Source: an uncultured Bacteroidota bacterium
Lineage (GTDB): Bacteria > Bacteroidota > Bacteroidia > Bacteroidales > P3
Direction: 5' to 3'
Assembly: GCA_902778925.1 (NCBI GenBank)
Contig: CACYZN010000020.1
Coordinates: 1-50,992, forward strand
Length of the DNA stretch: 50,992 nucleotides
The notes beneath the pieces were generated by a model. The model saw only the letters and a list, made by a program, of their open reading frames with translations. It did not search any database and was not told where the DNA came from. Below, in pieces: positions 32,949 through 39,981 of the stretch. The number at the start of each line of letters is the position of its first letter. Position 1 is the stretch's first letter. The position numbers and the translations under genes are program-made.

Positions 32949-34226
32949 TCAGAAGCGCACCTTGACGCCGAAGGTATGCACATTGCCCATGCCGGTGGCG
33001 CGGCGGTAGGTGGGCAGCAGGTCGACGTAGAAGCTGTACTCCGTGGGGACGAAGGGCTTCAGGCTGATGCCCACCTCGACACGTAGCTGGAAGAGGTTGT
33101 ATACACTCACCCCGCTTTGGTCTCTGTCCCAGTGGCCCGAGGGCGAGAGACGTTCGAGAATGTATCGCTGTAGGAAGTTGATGCGGGGCTCCAACCCTAG
33201 GTACAGGTCGGGGAAGATGTAATTCCCGGATCTGCTTTGCGGCCGGTAGTGCAGCCTTGCGGGTAGGGCGAAGTACATGTATGTCAGTGTCTGGCGGCGG
33301 TTCGCCATGGGATTGACGGTGTCGATGTCCAGTATGCGAAGGTCGAGTTTGGTGTTGTTGCTCAGGAATTGGTAGGGCATGCCGAAGTCCAGGCCGAGGC
33401 TCAGACCCCAGTGGCGGCTCATGGGAATGGTATTGGTATGCATACCAACGACGAGCACCACCTCGCCAGCCATGGCATAGGGGTTGTTGTACTTGTGGTC
33501 GAACGGTTGGGAGAATTCCAGGTCGAAGGTGTTGCGCATGTATTGCAGGCCGTCGGCGAACCAGCGGTTGCGGGTCTTCACCGTCAGGTGGCGGGTGCTG
33601 TCGCTGCGGGTGAGGTTGCCGTGGCTCTCGGGGTTGCGGTCGTGGCGCACGTCGGGGCTGTCGAGGCTATCCACCGTCAGGGTGCTGCCTTTCATTGTGC
33701 TGAGCTGCACAAGGAGAGGGTCGCTGATGGTGCCCACGCGGGCGGTGGCGTTGCTGTCGAGGCTGAGCGAGAGGCCGTTGTTGCAGCCGATGTAGTCGGC
33801 GCGGAAGACGGCACGGCTGCGCAGATTGATTTCGCCGTCGTAGACAGTCTTAGGCTTGTTGAGCATCAGCAGAGTGTCGGCGTTGACGGTGGCTCTGGGG
33901 AAGAGCAACAGATGGCCTATAGGCTCGCTGTAGTGCACCTCCACCACGGTGCCGCGCGGCATGCTGTTGTTTTGCCAGATGGCGAGGGTGCCGTCGGCAT
34001 CGAGCTTGCACACTTTGGGCTCGTTGCCTTCGGTGAAGTAGTACTCGCAGGGTGTGGCTATGCTAACCATGTTCACTTTGTCGTGCACCAGGCGGACATC
34101 CCATCCCTCGTGCACCTCGATGTACTTTATCTGTCCACCGAGGGGCTGGTCGACGATGTATTCGGTCTGTGAATGTGCGGCGAATGCTGTCAGGCAGAAC
34201 GCAAGGGTGATTATGTGTGTCTTCAT
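32949..34226 (-). CDS. GIN-domain (DUF2807-like) protein with C-terminal outer-membrane barrel
   Basis: 425 residues with signal peptide MKTHIITLAFCLTAFAAHSQ. Residues about 30-190 form the head-type beta-helix pattern seen in DUF2807/GIN domains (YIEVHEGWDVRLVH, NADTLLMLNKPKTVYDGEINLRSRAVFRADY). The last 200 residues, starting around FDLEFSQPFDHKYNNPYAMAGEVVLVVGM and ending VHTFGVKVRF, alternate like a small outer-membrane barrel with a final aromatic residue. It is third behind an ECF sigma gene and a membrane protein gene with spacing of about ten bases, so it is probably part of a sigma-controlled envelope unit. Function unknown; adhesin or stress sensor are guesses. Confidence 0.7.
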   Translation of the reverse strand: MKTHIITLAFCLTAFAAHSQTEYIVDQPLGGQIKYIEVHEGWDVRLVHDKVNMVSIATPCEYYFTEGNEPKVCKLDADGTLAIWQNNSMPRGTVVEVHYSEPIGHLLLFPRATVNADTLLMLNKPKTVYDGEINLRSRAVFRADYIGCNNGLSLSLDSNATARVGTISDPLLVQLSTMKGSTLTVDSLDSPDVRHDRNPESHGNLTRSDSTRHLTVKTRNRWFADGLQYMRNTFDLEFSQPFDHKYNNPYAMAGEVVLVVGMHTNTIPMSRHWGLSLGLDFGMPYQFLSNNTKLDLRILDIDTVNPMANRRQTLTYMYFALPARLHYRPQSRSGNYIFPDLYLGLEPRINFLQRYILERLSPSGHWDRDQSGVSVYNLFQLRVEVGISLKPFVPTEYSFYVDLLPTYRRATGMGNVHTFGVKVRF

Positions 34227-34236
34227 GTCGTTGTGG

Positions 34237-34836
34237 TTATTTGTTGAACATGATGGTATATTGTGCAGCTTCGGCGAGTTGCTGGCTGCCGAAGAACTCT
34301 ATGTGTATGTTCTTCTTTGTCGGTTCCTGTGTGCCTTCAGGCTCGGGGCAGCCCTTGGTGCAGGCCAGCAGGGTGCTGGTGCGGCGCATCACGCGGCGCG
34401 TGGGGATGGCGGGAGCCGCTTCGGCAGGCTGCTCCACGGCGGGCAGGCTTTCGGGCTCGGGCAGGGCTTCCGGGCTTTCGGCTGCGATGGGCTCGGCGGG
34501 CACGGTGGGGCTCGGCACGGCAGGCGCCGGTTTCGCTGTGTGGCGTATGGGCGCTGCCGTTGGCTCCACGGACTCTTCTTCCTGCGGCATCGGCGCTTCC
34601 GGTGTGATGGTGTGTGCCACCAGCGTCGGTTCGACGGTATCGTGGCGGAATAGTGGTGACAGCAGGAGCAGCAGCAAGGCTACTGATGCGGCTGCGGCTC
34701 CGGCCCATACGGGCCACAGGTGCCTATGGTGGCGGCCCTGGCGGCCTATCATGGCGGCCAGCTCCTCCTGCCGGCGGCGGTTGGCCTCGACAGTGCGCTT
34801 GGCCTCGAACAGTTCCAGCAATTCTTTATCTTCCAT
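34237..34836 (-). CDS. Single-pass membrane protein next to the ECF sigma factor (anti-sigma candidate)
   Basis: 199 residues. A charged cytoplasmic start of about 43 residues (MEDKELLELFEAKRTVEANRRRQEELAAMIGRQG) is followed by one membrane helix (VWAGAAAASVALLLLLLSPLF). A Pro/Ala/Glu-rich spacer then runs to about residue 150, and a short C-terminal domain with two cysteines (LLACTKGCPEP) ends in IHIEFFGSQQLAEAAQYTIMFNK. It overlaps the sigma factor gene by 11 bases, the usual arrangement of an anti-sigma factor, and the topology fits. No zinc-binding HxxxCxxC motif is present, so this is an inference from position. The long repeat-rich spacer explains the many long shadow frames on the other strand. 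Confidence 0.6.
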   Translation of the reverse strand: MEDKELLELFEAKRTVEANRRRQEELAAMIGRQGRHHRHLWPVWAGAAAASVALLLLLLSPLFRHDTVEPTLVAHTITPEAPMPQEEESVEPTAAPIRHTAKPAPAVPSPTVPAEPIAAESPEALPEPESLPAVEQPAEAAPAIPTRRVMRRTSTLLACTKGCPEPEGTQEPTKKNIHIEFFGSQQLAEAAQYTIMFNK

Positions 34837-35314
34837 CTTTCATGGCTTTTAGTGCGCTCATGGCGCGGGACAATGTTGTGTATACGTTGGCGCTGCTCAT
34901 GCCCAGTCGGCGCTGCATCTCGTCGTGCGGCAGCTGCTCGATGTAGTGCAGCTGTATGGCGCGCCGCTGCACCTCGGGCAGGCGCTGCATCATGCGGTCG
35001 AGCTTGGCGGCGCGCTCTTCGACGAGGGCGGCCTCGGCACGGGTGTCGTCGTCGCTCAAGTCGGCCAGCTCGTCGATGCCGGCGGTGGGCCGACGCTGGC
35101 GCAGGGCGCTTATGCAGCGGTTTCTGAGGGTGTGCATGGCATAGCCTTCGAGGCTCACCACACGTTGCAGGTCGCCTCGCCGCTGCCACATCGTCAGGAA
35201 CACCTCCTGCACCGCGTCCTCGGCCTCGTCGGCCGACCCCAGCAGGCGCTCGGCGAGCATCTGCATTCGGGGCTGTAGCGGGAGCATGCGGCTCAGAAAC
35301 TGGTCCTGTTTCAT
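34826..35314 (-). CDS. RNA polymerase sigma factor, ECF subfamily
   Basis: 162 residues. Region 2 shows MQMLAERLLGSADEAEDAVQEVFLTMWQRRGDL, region 4 shows MMQRLPEVQRRAIQLHYIEQLPHDEMQRRLGMSSANVYTTLSRAMSALK, the standard sigma-70-like ECF layout with a helix-turn-helix at the end. It directs polymerase to a dedicated promoter set. It is followed, with an 11-base overlap, by a membrane protein gene and then the GIN/barrel gene, which probably form its own regulated unit. No TonB-type receptor, the common trigger of Bacteroidota ECF systems, lies next to it. A promoter was not pinned down upstream (35315-35377). Confidence 0.93.
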   Translation of the reverse strand: MKQDQFLSRMLPLQPRMQMLAERLLGSADEAEDAVQEVFLTMWQRRGDLQRVVSLEGYAMHTLRNRCISALRQRRPTAGIDELADLSDDDTRAEAALVEERAAKLDRMMQRLPEVQRRAIQLHYIEQLPHDEMQRRLGMSSANVYTTLSRAMSALKAMKDGR

Positions 35315-35377
35315 CCTTGTGGTGCGATGATGGTTACACTATAATGACGCATCACATGCCAAAATCTTACAAAAAAA

Positions 35378-36985
35378 CTATTTAATTCTGCAGTCTACAA
35401 TCTCGATGCGGCGCGACATGGCGGCACGCAGGCTGTAGACCGGGTCGCCAGAGGGCATGGCCGAGGGGCGTGTGTCGATGCCTTGCGGCAGCCGATGTAT
35501 CTGCAGCCTGCCGTCGGCGAGGGCAAGGGCTAGGGCGCCGTTGTGCCAGGTGCGTACGGTGTTGACGAAGGCCTCGATGCGGCGCCGCGAGAGGACGCGG
35601 TTGTACTTGTCGGTGTACAGTGGCGAGGCGTAGCCCGAAACGGTGAGCGTCACGGTGTCGCCGGCCTCGAGGTGGTGGGCGATGTATTCGAGCAGGTCGA
35701 TGAGGTGGCGGTAGTTGCCTTCGACGCAGGTGTCGAAGAAGAGGGCCATCTGGGCCGAATCGGTGGCCGAGGGCTGGCGGCCGAGGTAAGTGGGGCGCAG
35801 GGCGGCGTAGCGGCGCTGGCAGTCGGCGTAGGTGACGGCGGTCAGGCTGTCGCGGCTCTGCGGGTCGGGCTCGTCGTTGTGGAAGTAGAGGAAGAGGGGC
35901 AGTGGGGGAGGTGGGAGTGGAGAGTGGAGAGTGGAGAGTGTGGTGTCGGGGGCAGGCATGGTGTCGACGGAGGGCATGGTGTCGACAGGAGGCACTTCGG
36001 CCACTTGCCACTGGGTGCTGTCCACCTGCCAGGCGTAGATGTCGTTGCAGCACATCGAGTCGGTGAGGAAGTAGCTGTCGGTGCGGTTGCTGGAGAGGTA
36101 GCCTGCGAGCGGGATGCCGGTGGCCGAGTCGCGCTGGGTGATGGTGAAGTAGATGTCGTTCTGCTCGCTGTTGAGACAGGCGCATACGGGCTCGGCGGCC
36201 TGCCAGGTGTTGCGGCTGCCGACGGCGCAGTAGATGTCGAAGCCGCCGTGGCCGCCGCTGCGGTCGCTGCTGAAATAGAGCACATGGTTGGGCTGGTCGT
36301 AGAAGGGGGTGATGTCGTCGGCCGCCGAGTTCACCTGCGGGCCGAGGTTGACGGGCTCGGCGGCCACGCCGTTCTTCACGATGCTGTACCACAGGTCCAT
36401 GCCGCCCATGCCACCCGGGCGGTCGCTGGCGAAGTAGAGCACCAGTGTGCTGTCGGCCAGCCGGCCTATGGCGGGCTGGGTGGCGGTGTAGTCGCGCAGG
36501 TTCACCGCGCCACGCAGCCGCTGGGGTTTGCCCCAGCCGCGCTTCTGGCGTGGCGCCCACCACACCTCGCAGCGCAGGTCGGGGTCGTCGATGCGGGCGC
36601 GGGTGAAGTAGATGTCGTGGGTGAGCGGGTCGAGGCAGAGGTTGGCGGTGTGGTCGCGCTTGTCGTTGATGCCCCAGCGCGAGAGGCGTGGGCGTGCCAT
36701 CTTGCCCGAGCGGGCTATGCGGGCCTGGTAGATGTTGGTCTGCTGGTCGCCGAAGCTGAAGTGGCGGTTGCGGCGGTCGTGGCGGGGTTGCAGGCTGCTG
36801 TACACTAGCACGGTGTCGCCCACCCGCAGGGCGCCGGTCTCGCTGCCGGCGGTATTGTAGGGCTGTTCGAGGTGTACCACACGGTATTGGGCCGTCGAGA
36901 GGAAGGGAAAAAGGCAGAAGGCGGAGAGCAGGCCGACGCAGAGCATCAGCCGAGACAATCCATACTGTATGTTTGTTCCTTTCAT
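35378..36985 (-). CDS. PD40/OmpA-family protein, PorE-like partner of the adjacent PorP/SprF
   Basis: 535 residues from ATG 36985 (the GTG at 36994 lies in the heptamer array and is rejected). Signal peptide MKGTNIQYGLSRLMLCVGLLSAFCLFPFLSTAQ. Repeats of the PD40 propeller follow (DIYFTRARIDDPDLRCEVWWA, LVLYFASDRPGGMGGMDLWYS, NHVLYFSSDRSGGHGGFDIYCA). Then a proline-rich linker contains a heptamer-encoded LSTLHSPLPP (about 349-358), and the C-terminus has OmpA-like features (VSGYASPLYTDKYNRVLSRRRI, MSRRIEIVDC). It lies 60 bases downstream of a PorP/SprF gene, a standard pairing in which the lipoprotein-like partner binds peptidoglycan. The related protein at 18355-19809 has the same propeller-to-OmpA plan. 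Confidence 0.8.
   Translation of the reverse strand: MKGTNIQYGLSRLMLCVGLLSAFCLFPFLSTAQYRVVHLEQPYNTAGSETGALRVGDTVLVYSSLQPRHDRRNRHFSFGDQQTNIYQARIARSGKMARPRLSRWGINDKRDHTANLCLDPLTHDIYFTRARIDDPDLRCEVWWAPRQKRGWGKPQRLRGAVNLRDYTATQPAIGRLADSTLVLYFASDRPGGMGGMDLWYSIVKNGVAAEPVNLGPQVNSAADDITPFYDQPNHVLYFSSDRSGGHGGFDIYCAVGSRNTWQAAEPVCACLNSEQNDIYFTITQRDSATGIPLAGYLSSNRTDSYFLTDSMCCNDIYAWQVDSTQWQVAEVPPVDTMPSVDTMPAPDTTLSTLHSPLPPPPLPLFLYFHNDEPDPQSRDSLTAVTYADCQRRYAALRPTYLGRQPSATDSAQMALFFDTCVEGNYRHLIDLLEYIAHHLEAGDTVTLTVSGYASPLYTDKYNRVLSRRRIEAFVNTVRTWHNGALALALADGRLQIHRLPQGIDTRPSAMPSGDPVYSLRAAMSRRIEIVDCRIK
35913..35939. repeat. Heptamer array inside the PorE-like gene linker
   Basis: Partial unit then GGAGAGT x3 at 35919-35939 on the plus strand. 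In the gene's frame it encodes STLHSPL within the proline-rich linker. Confidence 0.85.
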
Positions 36986-36989
36986 ATTA

Positions 36990-37045
36990 TTCACCTTTCA
37001 CCTTTCACCTTTCGCCTTTCACCTTTCACCTCTCACCTTTCACCT
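36990..37045. repeat. Eight-unit heptamer array filling the PorP to PorE-like spacer
   Basis: On the plus strand TTCACCT with variants TTCGCCT and CTCACCT, eight units in exact register. On the coding (minus) strand this is AGGTGAA repeated. It starts right after the PorP stop codon and ends 4 bases before the next ATG. Confidence 0.9.
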
Positions 37046-38059
37046 TCAAAAAATGGGGCATGGCAGCGATGAGCGCTTGGCCGAGCGCTTGGCAATCATG
37101 TAGACCACTCCGACCTCGAAGGCACCGATGGTGTGGCTGGCCGAGGCAAGTCGCGAGAGGTTGGCGTCGTAGCTGAAGGCGAAGGTCCATTCGCGCCAGA
37201 GCACACCGAGGTTGATGGCGGCAGCGTCGCCGTGGCGTCCCAGCAGGCCGGCCGAGAAGGCCAGGAAGTCGGGCGACGACTCGCGGATGTACCAGCGCAC
37301 GTCGCAGCCGTAGACCAGCTCGTTGAAGTTGCGTTGATGCTGGAAGCCGAGCACCGGCATCACCCCCCACTGCGATGCCGTGCGCCACTCGCCGCGGGCG
37401 TAGACGGTCAGGCGGCGGCTGAGGCGTGCGTCGCTGCTGAGTTCGGTAAAGCTGATGTCGGGCTCGTTGATGTTGCGCATGGCGATGCCTAGTTTGGTAT
37501 AGAGCGACTCGTTGAGCTGCCAGAACCAGGCAGCGCCGGCGCCGAGAGTGGGGTAGAGGGCGCGGGTGCGGACGAAGGCCTCGGTGGCGTCGTCGGCCAC
37601 CATGCGGTCGGGCGAGAAGCCCGACTGGCCCACGCCGGCCTCGAGGGCGAGCGATAGAATGTGGTTGCCGTCGCCCAGCCCCTGAAAGTAACTGACAATG
37701 GCCGACGCCGAGGTGGAGCCATAGTCGAGGGTGCCCGCGCGGTCGGCCGAGAGCCAGAGTCCTGCGCTGAGGCCGTTCATGTTGCGCGAGCTACGCGTCA
37801 AAGCAAACTCGGCGGTGGCGCTCACAGTCTGGAAAGGTGTGCTCACCGAGGCCCATTGGTTGCGGTAGACCACACCGAAGCGTCCTGTGCCGTCGAAGAA
37901 GCCGCTGTAGGCGGGGTTGAACAGTAGCGGGTCGAGGTCGAGCATGGAGAAGTGCTGGTCCTGGGCTCTTAAGGTGAAAGGTGAGAAGTGAAAGATGAAA
38001 GGTAGGCTGATGCAGAGCAGCAGTCTCAACACTTTATGTATGGTTTTGCCTTTCATCAT
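37046..38059 (-). CDS. PorP/SprF family type IX secretion membrane protein, second copy
   Basis: 337 residues from ATG 38059 (ATG 38056 also possible); the GTG at 38083 lies in a heptamer array. The signal peptide is MMKGKTIHKVLRLLLCISLPFIFHFSPFTLRAQ, its second half encoded by five heptamers (37972-38006). Family opening DQHFSMLDLDPLLFNPAYSGFFDGTGRFGVVYRNQWASV, continuing ADRAGTLDYGSTSASAIVSYFQGLGDGNHILSLALEAG and VYGCDVRWYIRESSPDFLAFSAGLLG. The C-terminus holds FAFSYDANLSRLASASHTIGAFEVGVVYMI, close to the equivalent of the copy at 6128. Probably an outer membrane barrel partnering the PorE-like protein downstream. tsaD lies immediately upstream with its stop inside the same array as this gene's leader. 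Confidence 0.88.
   Translation of the reverse strand: MMKGKTIHKVLRLLLCISLPFIFHFSPFTLRAQDQHFSMLDLDPLLFNPAYSGFFDGTGRFGVVYRNQWASVSTPFQTVSATAEFALTRSSRNMNGLSAGLWLSADRAGTLDYGSTSASAIVSYFQGLGDGNHILSLALEAGVGQSGFSPDRMVADDATEAFVRTRALYPTLGAGAAWFWQLNESLYTKLGIAMRNINEPDISFTELSSDARLSRRLTVYARGEWRTASQWGVMPVLGFQHQRNFNELVYGCDVRWYIRESSPDFLAFSAGLLGRHGDAAAINLGVLWREWTFAFSYDANLSRLASASHTIGAFEVGVVYMIAKRSAKRSSLPCPIF
37972..38006. repeat. Heptamers encoding part of the PorP signal peptide
   Basis: AGGTGAA, AGGTGAG, AAGTGAA, AGATGAA, AGGTAGG in register on the plus strand. In the gene's frame (reverse orientation) they read PFIFHFSPFTL of the hydrophobic signal core. Confidence 0.8.
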
Positions 38060-38064
38060 GTTTT

Positions 38065-38099
38065 CTCGCCTTTCACCTTTCACCTCTCACCTCTCACCT
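38065..38099. repeat. Heptamers spanning the tsaD stop and PorP leader
   Basis: CTCGCCT, TTCACCT, TTCACCT, CTCACCT, CTCACCT on the plus strand. The tsaD stop TGA (38087-38089 on the plus strand TCA) is supplied by one unit; the last residues of TsaD (RGER) are encoded by it. Confidence 0.85.
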
Positions 38100-39160
38100 C
38101 TGGTGTAGGGAGGAAGGGCTATGTCGGCGAAGTCGCCGCGCTGGTATTTGAAGTAGGCGGCGCTGGCCACCATGGCAGCATTGTCGGTGCAGAAGCTGAA
38201 CGGAGGAATGAAGGCATGCCAGCCGTGTTTATGGCAGATGCGCTGCAGCTCACTGCGCAGCAGACTGTTGGCGCTCACGCCGCCGGCAATGGCTACCTGG
38301 CGCACGTGGTGGTCGAGGGCGGCACGCTCCACCTTCTTGAGCAGGAAACTGACGATGGTGTGCTGTATCGAGGCGCAGAGGTCGGCCTTGTGGTGCTCTA
38401 TGAAGTCGGGGTCCTCCTTCAGCCTGTCGCGCAGGAAGTAGAGGAACGAGGTTTTGATGCCACTGAACGAATAGTTGTAGCCTGCGATATGTGGGGTGGC
38501 GAATTGGAAGGCGTCGGGGTTGCCCTCCTTGGCGAGGCGGTCGATGATGGGACCGCCGGGGTAGCCCAGATCCATGATCTTGGCGGCTTTGTCGATGGCT
38601 TCGCCGGCCGCATCGTCGATAGTGGTGCCGAGCACTTCGATGTCGAAGTGGTCGTGCAGCAGCAGTATCTGGGTGTGGCCGCCAGAGACAAGCAGACAGA
38701 TGAATGGGAACGAAGGAGTGGAGAGTGGAGAGTGGAGAGTGGAGGACTGTCCGGGTGCGGCAGCCTTGTTCTCTGATCTCCGTTCTCCGTTCTCCACTTT
38801 GATAAAGTGGCTCAGCACATGGGCCTGCAGGTGGTTGACCTCGATGAGGGGTTTCCCCAGGGCGGTGGCGAAGCTTTTGGCGAAACTAACGCCTACGAGC
38901 AGCGACCCCAGCAAACCGGGCCCGCGGGTGAAGGCGACGGCGTCGATTTCGGCCTTGTCGATGCCGGCCTGCCGCAGGGCAGTGTCGACCACGGGGATGA
39001 TGTTCTGCTGGTGGGCGCGCGAAGCAAGTTCGGGCACCACGCCGCCGTACTGTTCGTGTACTTTCTGGCTGGCGATGACATTGGAGAGCACTCGCTGGTC
39101 GCGGAGCACTGCCGCCGAGGTGTCGTCGCAGCTCGATTCGATAGCTAATATGGTTGTCAT
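38087..39160 (-). CDS. tsaD: tRNA N6-adenosine threonylcarbamoyltransferase (TsaD)
   Basis: 357 residues from ATG 39160 (MTTILAIESSCDDTSAAVL). Transfers the threonylcarbamoyl group to A37 of tRNAs reading ANN codons. Metal-binding His110 and His114 in NHLQAHVLSHF, SGGHTQILLL, GEAIDKAAKIMDLGYPGGP and VAIAGGVSANSLLR are intact. Residues 121-149 (KVENGERRSENKAAAPGQSS and TLHSPLSTP) form an extra loop, compared with a short segment in relatives, and are encoded by two opposed heptamer arrays (38715-38740 and 38768-38795). The loop precedes the conserved FPFICLLVSGGH strand, so the active site looks preserved. A -7 box at 39170-39177 is 9 bases before the start. Confidence 0.95.
   Translation of the reverse strand: MTTILAIESSCDDTSAAVLRDQRVLSNVIASQKVHEQYGGVVPELASRAHQQNIIPVVDTALRQAGIDKAEIDAVAFTRGPGLLGSLLVGVSFAKSFATALGKPLIEVNHLQAHVLSHFIKVENGERRSENKAAAPGQSSTLHSPLSTPSFPFICLLVSGGHTQILLLHDHFDIEVLGTTIDDAAGEAIDKAAKIMDLGYPGGPIIDRLAKEGNPDAFQFATPHIAGYNYSFSGIKTSFLYFLRDRLKEDPDFIEHHKADLCASIQHTIVSFLLKKVERAALDHHVRQVAIAGGVSANSLLRSELQRICHKHGWHAFIPPFSFCTDNAAMVASAAYFKYQRGDFADIALPPYTRGER
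38715..38740. repeat. Heptamer array inside tsaD
   Basis: A partial unit then GGAGAGT x3 on the plus strand, encoding STLHSPLST in TsaD. Confidence 0.85.
38768..38795. repeat. Opposed heptamer array inside tsaD
   Basis: GTTCTCT, GATCTCC, GTTCTCC, GTTCTCC on the plus strand, inverse of GGAGAAC units. In the TsaD frame it encodes NGERRSEN. Together with 38715-38740 it forms an inverted pair around a 27-base spacer. Confidence 0.8.
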
Positions 39161-39169
39161 AATCGGCTG

Positions 39170-39177
39170 CAAAGATA
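39170..39177 (-). promoter_or_regulatory. Bacteroidota -7 box of tsaD
   Basis: Minus strand TATCTTTG with only 9 bases to the ATG, so the leader is 0 to about 4 bases. A clear -33 was not found. Confidence 0.55.
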
Positions 39178-39352
39178 CGACTTTTTTTGCATTCGGCCTA
39201 AAAAATGCCGCCTGGGGCCTTGGCGCAGGGTGAATGCGCTGGTGCTACTGTACCGCATTATCATCGCATAAGGGCCATGACGGCTATACGTTGCAGCAAG
39301 GGGAACGGGCGGGGAAAAGGTGAAAGAAAAATGTTAAAAAACGAGATAGTTC

Positions 39353-39383
39353 TTTGCTGTTTGGAAAAATTAACTTATCTTTG
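39353..39383 (+). promoter_or_regulatory. Bacteroidota promoter of the small barrel protein gene
   Basis: TTTG (39353-39356), 19-base spacer, TATCTTTG (39376-39383). Full match to the phylum consensus. Leader of about 47 bases before ATG 39437. Confidence 0.8.
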
Positions 39384-39436
39384 CATTGTTGAAGTAAAAC
39401 GAAAGAATAGTTTAACACTTTAAAAAACAACGTAAA

Positions 39437-39904
39437 ATGAAGAAAATTATCATCGCAATCGTAGCAGTGTTCGCAATGAGCGCAGCAGCAAGTGCCCAGT
39501 TCTCCGGTGTCGGCGTCCGCCTCGGCGGTGGCCAGGGTTATGGTGCCGAACTTTCCACCATGTGGAATTTTGGCAACCGCGTCGAGATTGACCTCGGCTG
39601 GGGTAACGGTGACAACCACACCGACTTCACCCTCACTGGTATCTACCAGTGGCAGGGCGAGCTTGGCAGCGGCTTTGGCTGGTTCGCCGGCGTTGGTGCC
39701 CGTGTGGCCTATTGGCAATGGTCTGCTGGTCACGCCAGTGACAGCGACATCGCCCTCGGTCTGGCTGGTCAGGCTGGTCTGGAATATCAGTTCAGCGCCA
39801 TCCCCATTCAGCTGAGCCTTGACATCCGTCCTTGCTTCTATCTCATCCCCGAGACCAACTTCCACTGGGGTGACATTGCTCTCGGTATCCGCTACATGTT
39901 CTAA
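39437..39904 (+). CDS. Small outer-membrane beta-barrel protein
   Basis: 155 residues, signal peptide MKKIIIAIVAVFAMSAAASAQ. The mature part alternates short amphipathic strands (VGVRLGGGQGYGAELSTMWNFG, RVEIDLGWGNG, DFTLTGIYQWQGELGSGFGWFAGVGARVAYWQW, DIALGLAGQAGLEYQF, IQLSLDIRPCFYLI) and ends in DIALGIRYMF with the terminal aromatic typical of outer-membrane barrels; eight strands are plausible. Strong promoter upstream and a terminator downstream mark a single-gene transcript. The following gene (39982) encodes a paralog with the same strand order. Function unknown; a small porin or lipid-modifying barrel cannot be told apart. Confidence 0.8.
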   Translation: MKKIIIAIVAVFAMSAAASAQFSGVGVRLGGGQGYGAELSTMWNFGNRVEIDLGWGNGDNHTDFTLTGIYQWQGELGSGFGWFAGVGARVAYWQWSAGHASDSDIALGLAGQAGLEYQFSAIPIQLSLDIRPCFYLIPETNFHWGDIALGIRYMF

Positions 39905-39930
39905 GACAAGTAGATGTACTGAAAAGAAGA

Positions 39931-39966
39931 GGGAGGCCGTCAGCTATGCTTGGCGGTCTCCCTTTT
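39931..39966 (+). terminator. Terminator between the two barrel genes
   Basis: GGGAGGCCG (39931-39939) pairs with CGGTCTCCC (39954-39962, one G-U), then TTTTATTT. It lies 26 bases past the first barrel gene. Confidence 0.85.
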
Positions 39967-39981
39967 ATTTAACCTGGGATT

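Noticed and set aside
36990-37045. Insertion sequence or transposon end
   Set aside because: Heptamers are tandem, without flanking target duplications or a transposase; a slippage-type repeat is simpler.
38715-38795. Frameshift or sequencing error in tsaD
   Set aside because: The frame stays open across the repeat and conserved TsaD motifs continue in frame on both sides, so it is an in-frame insertion.
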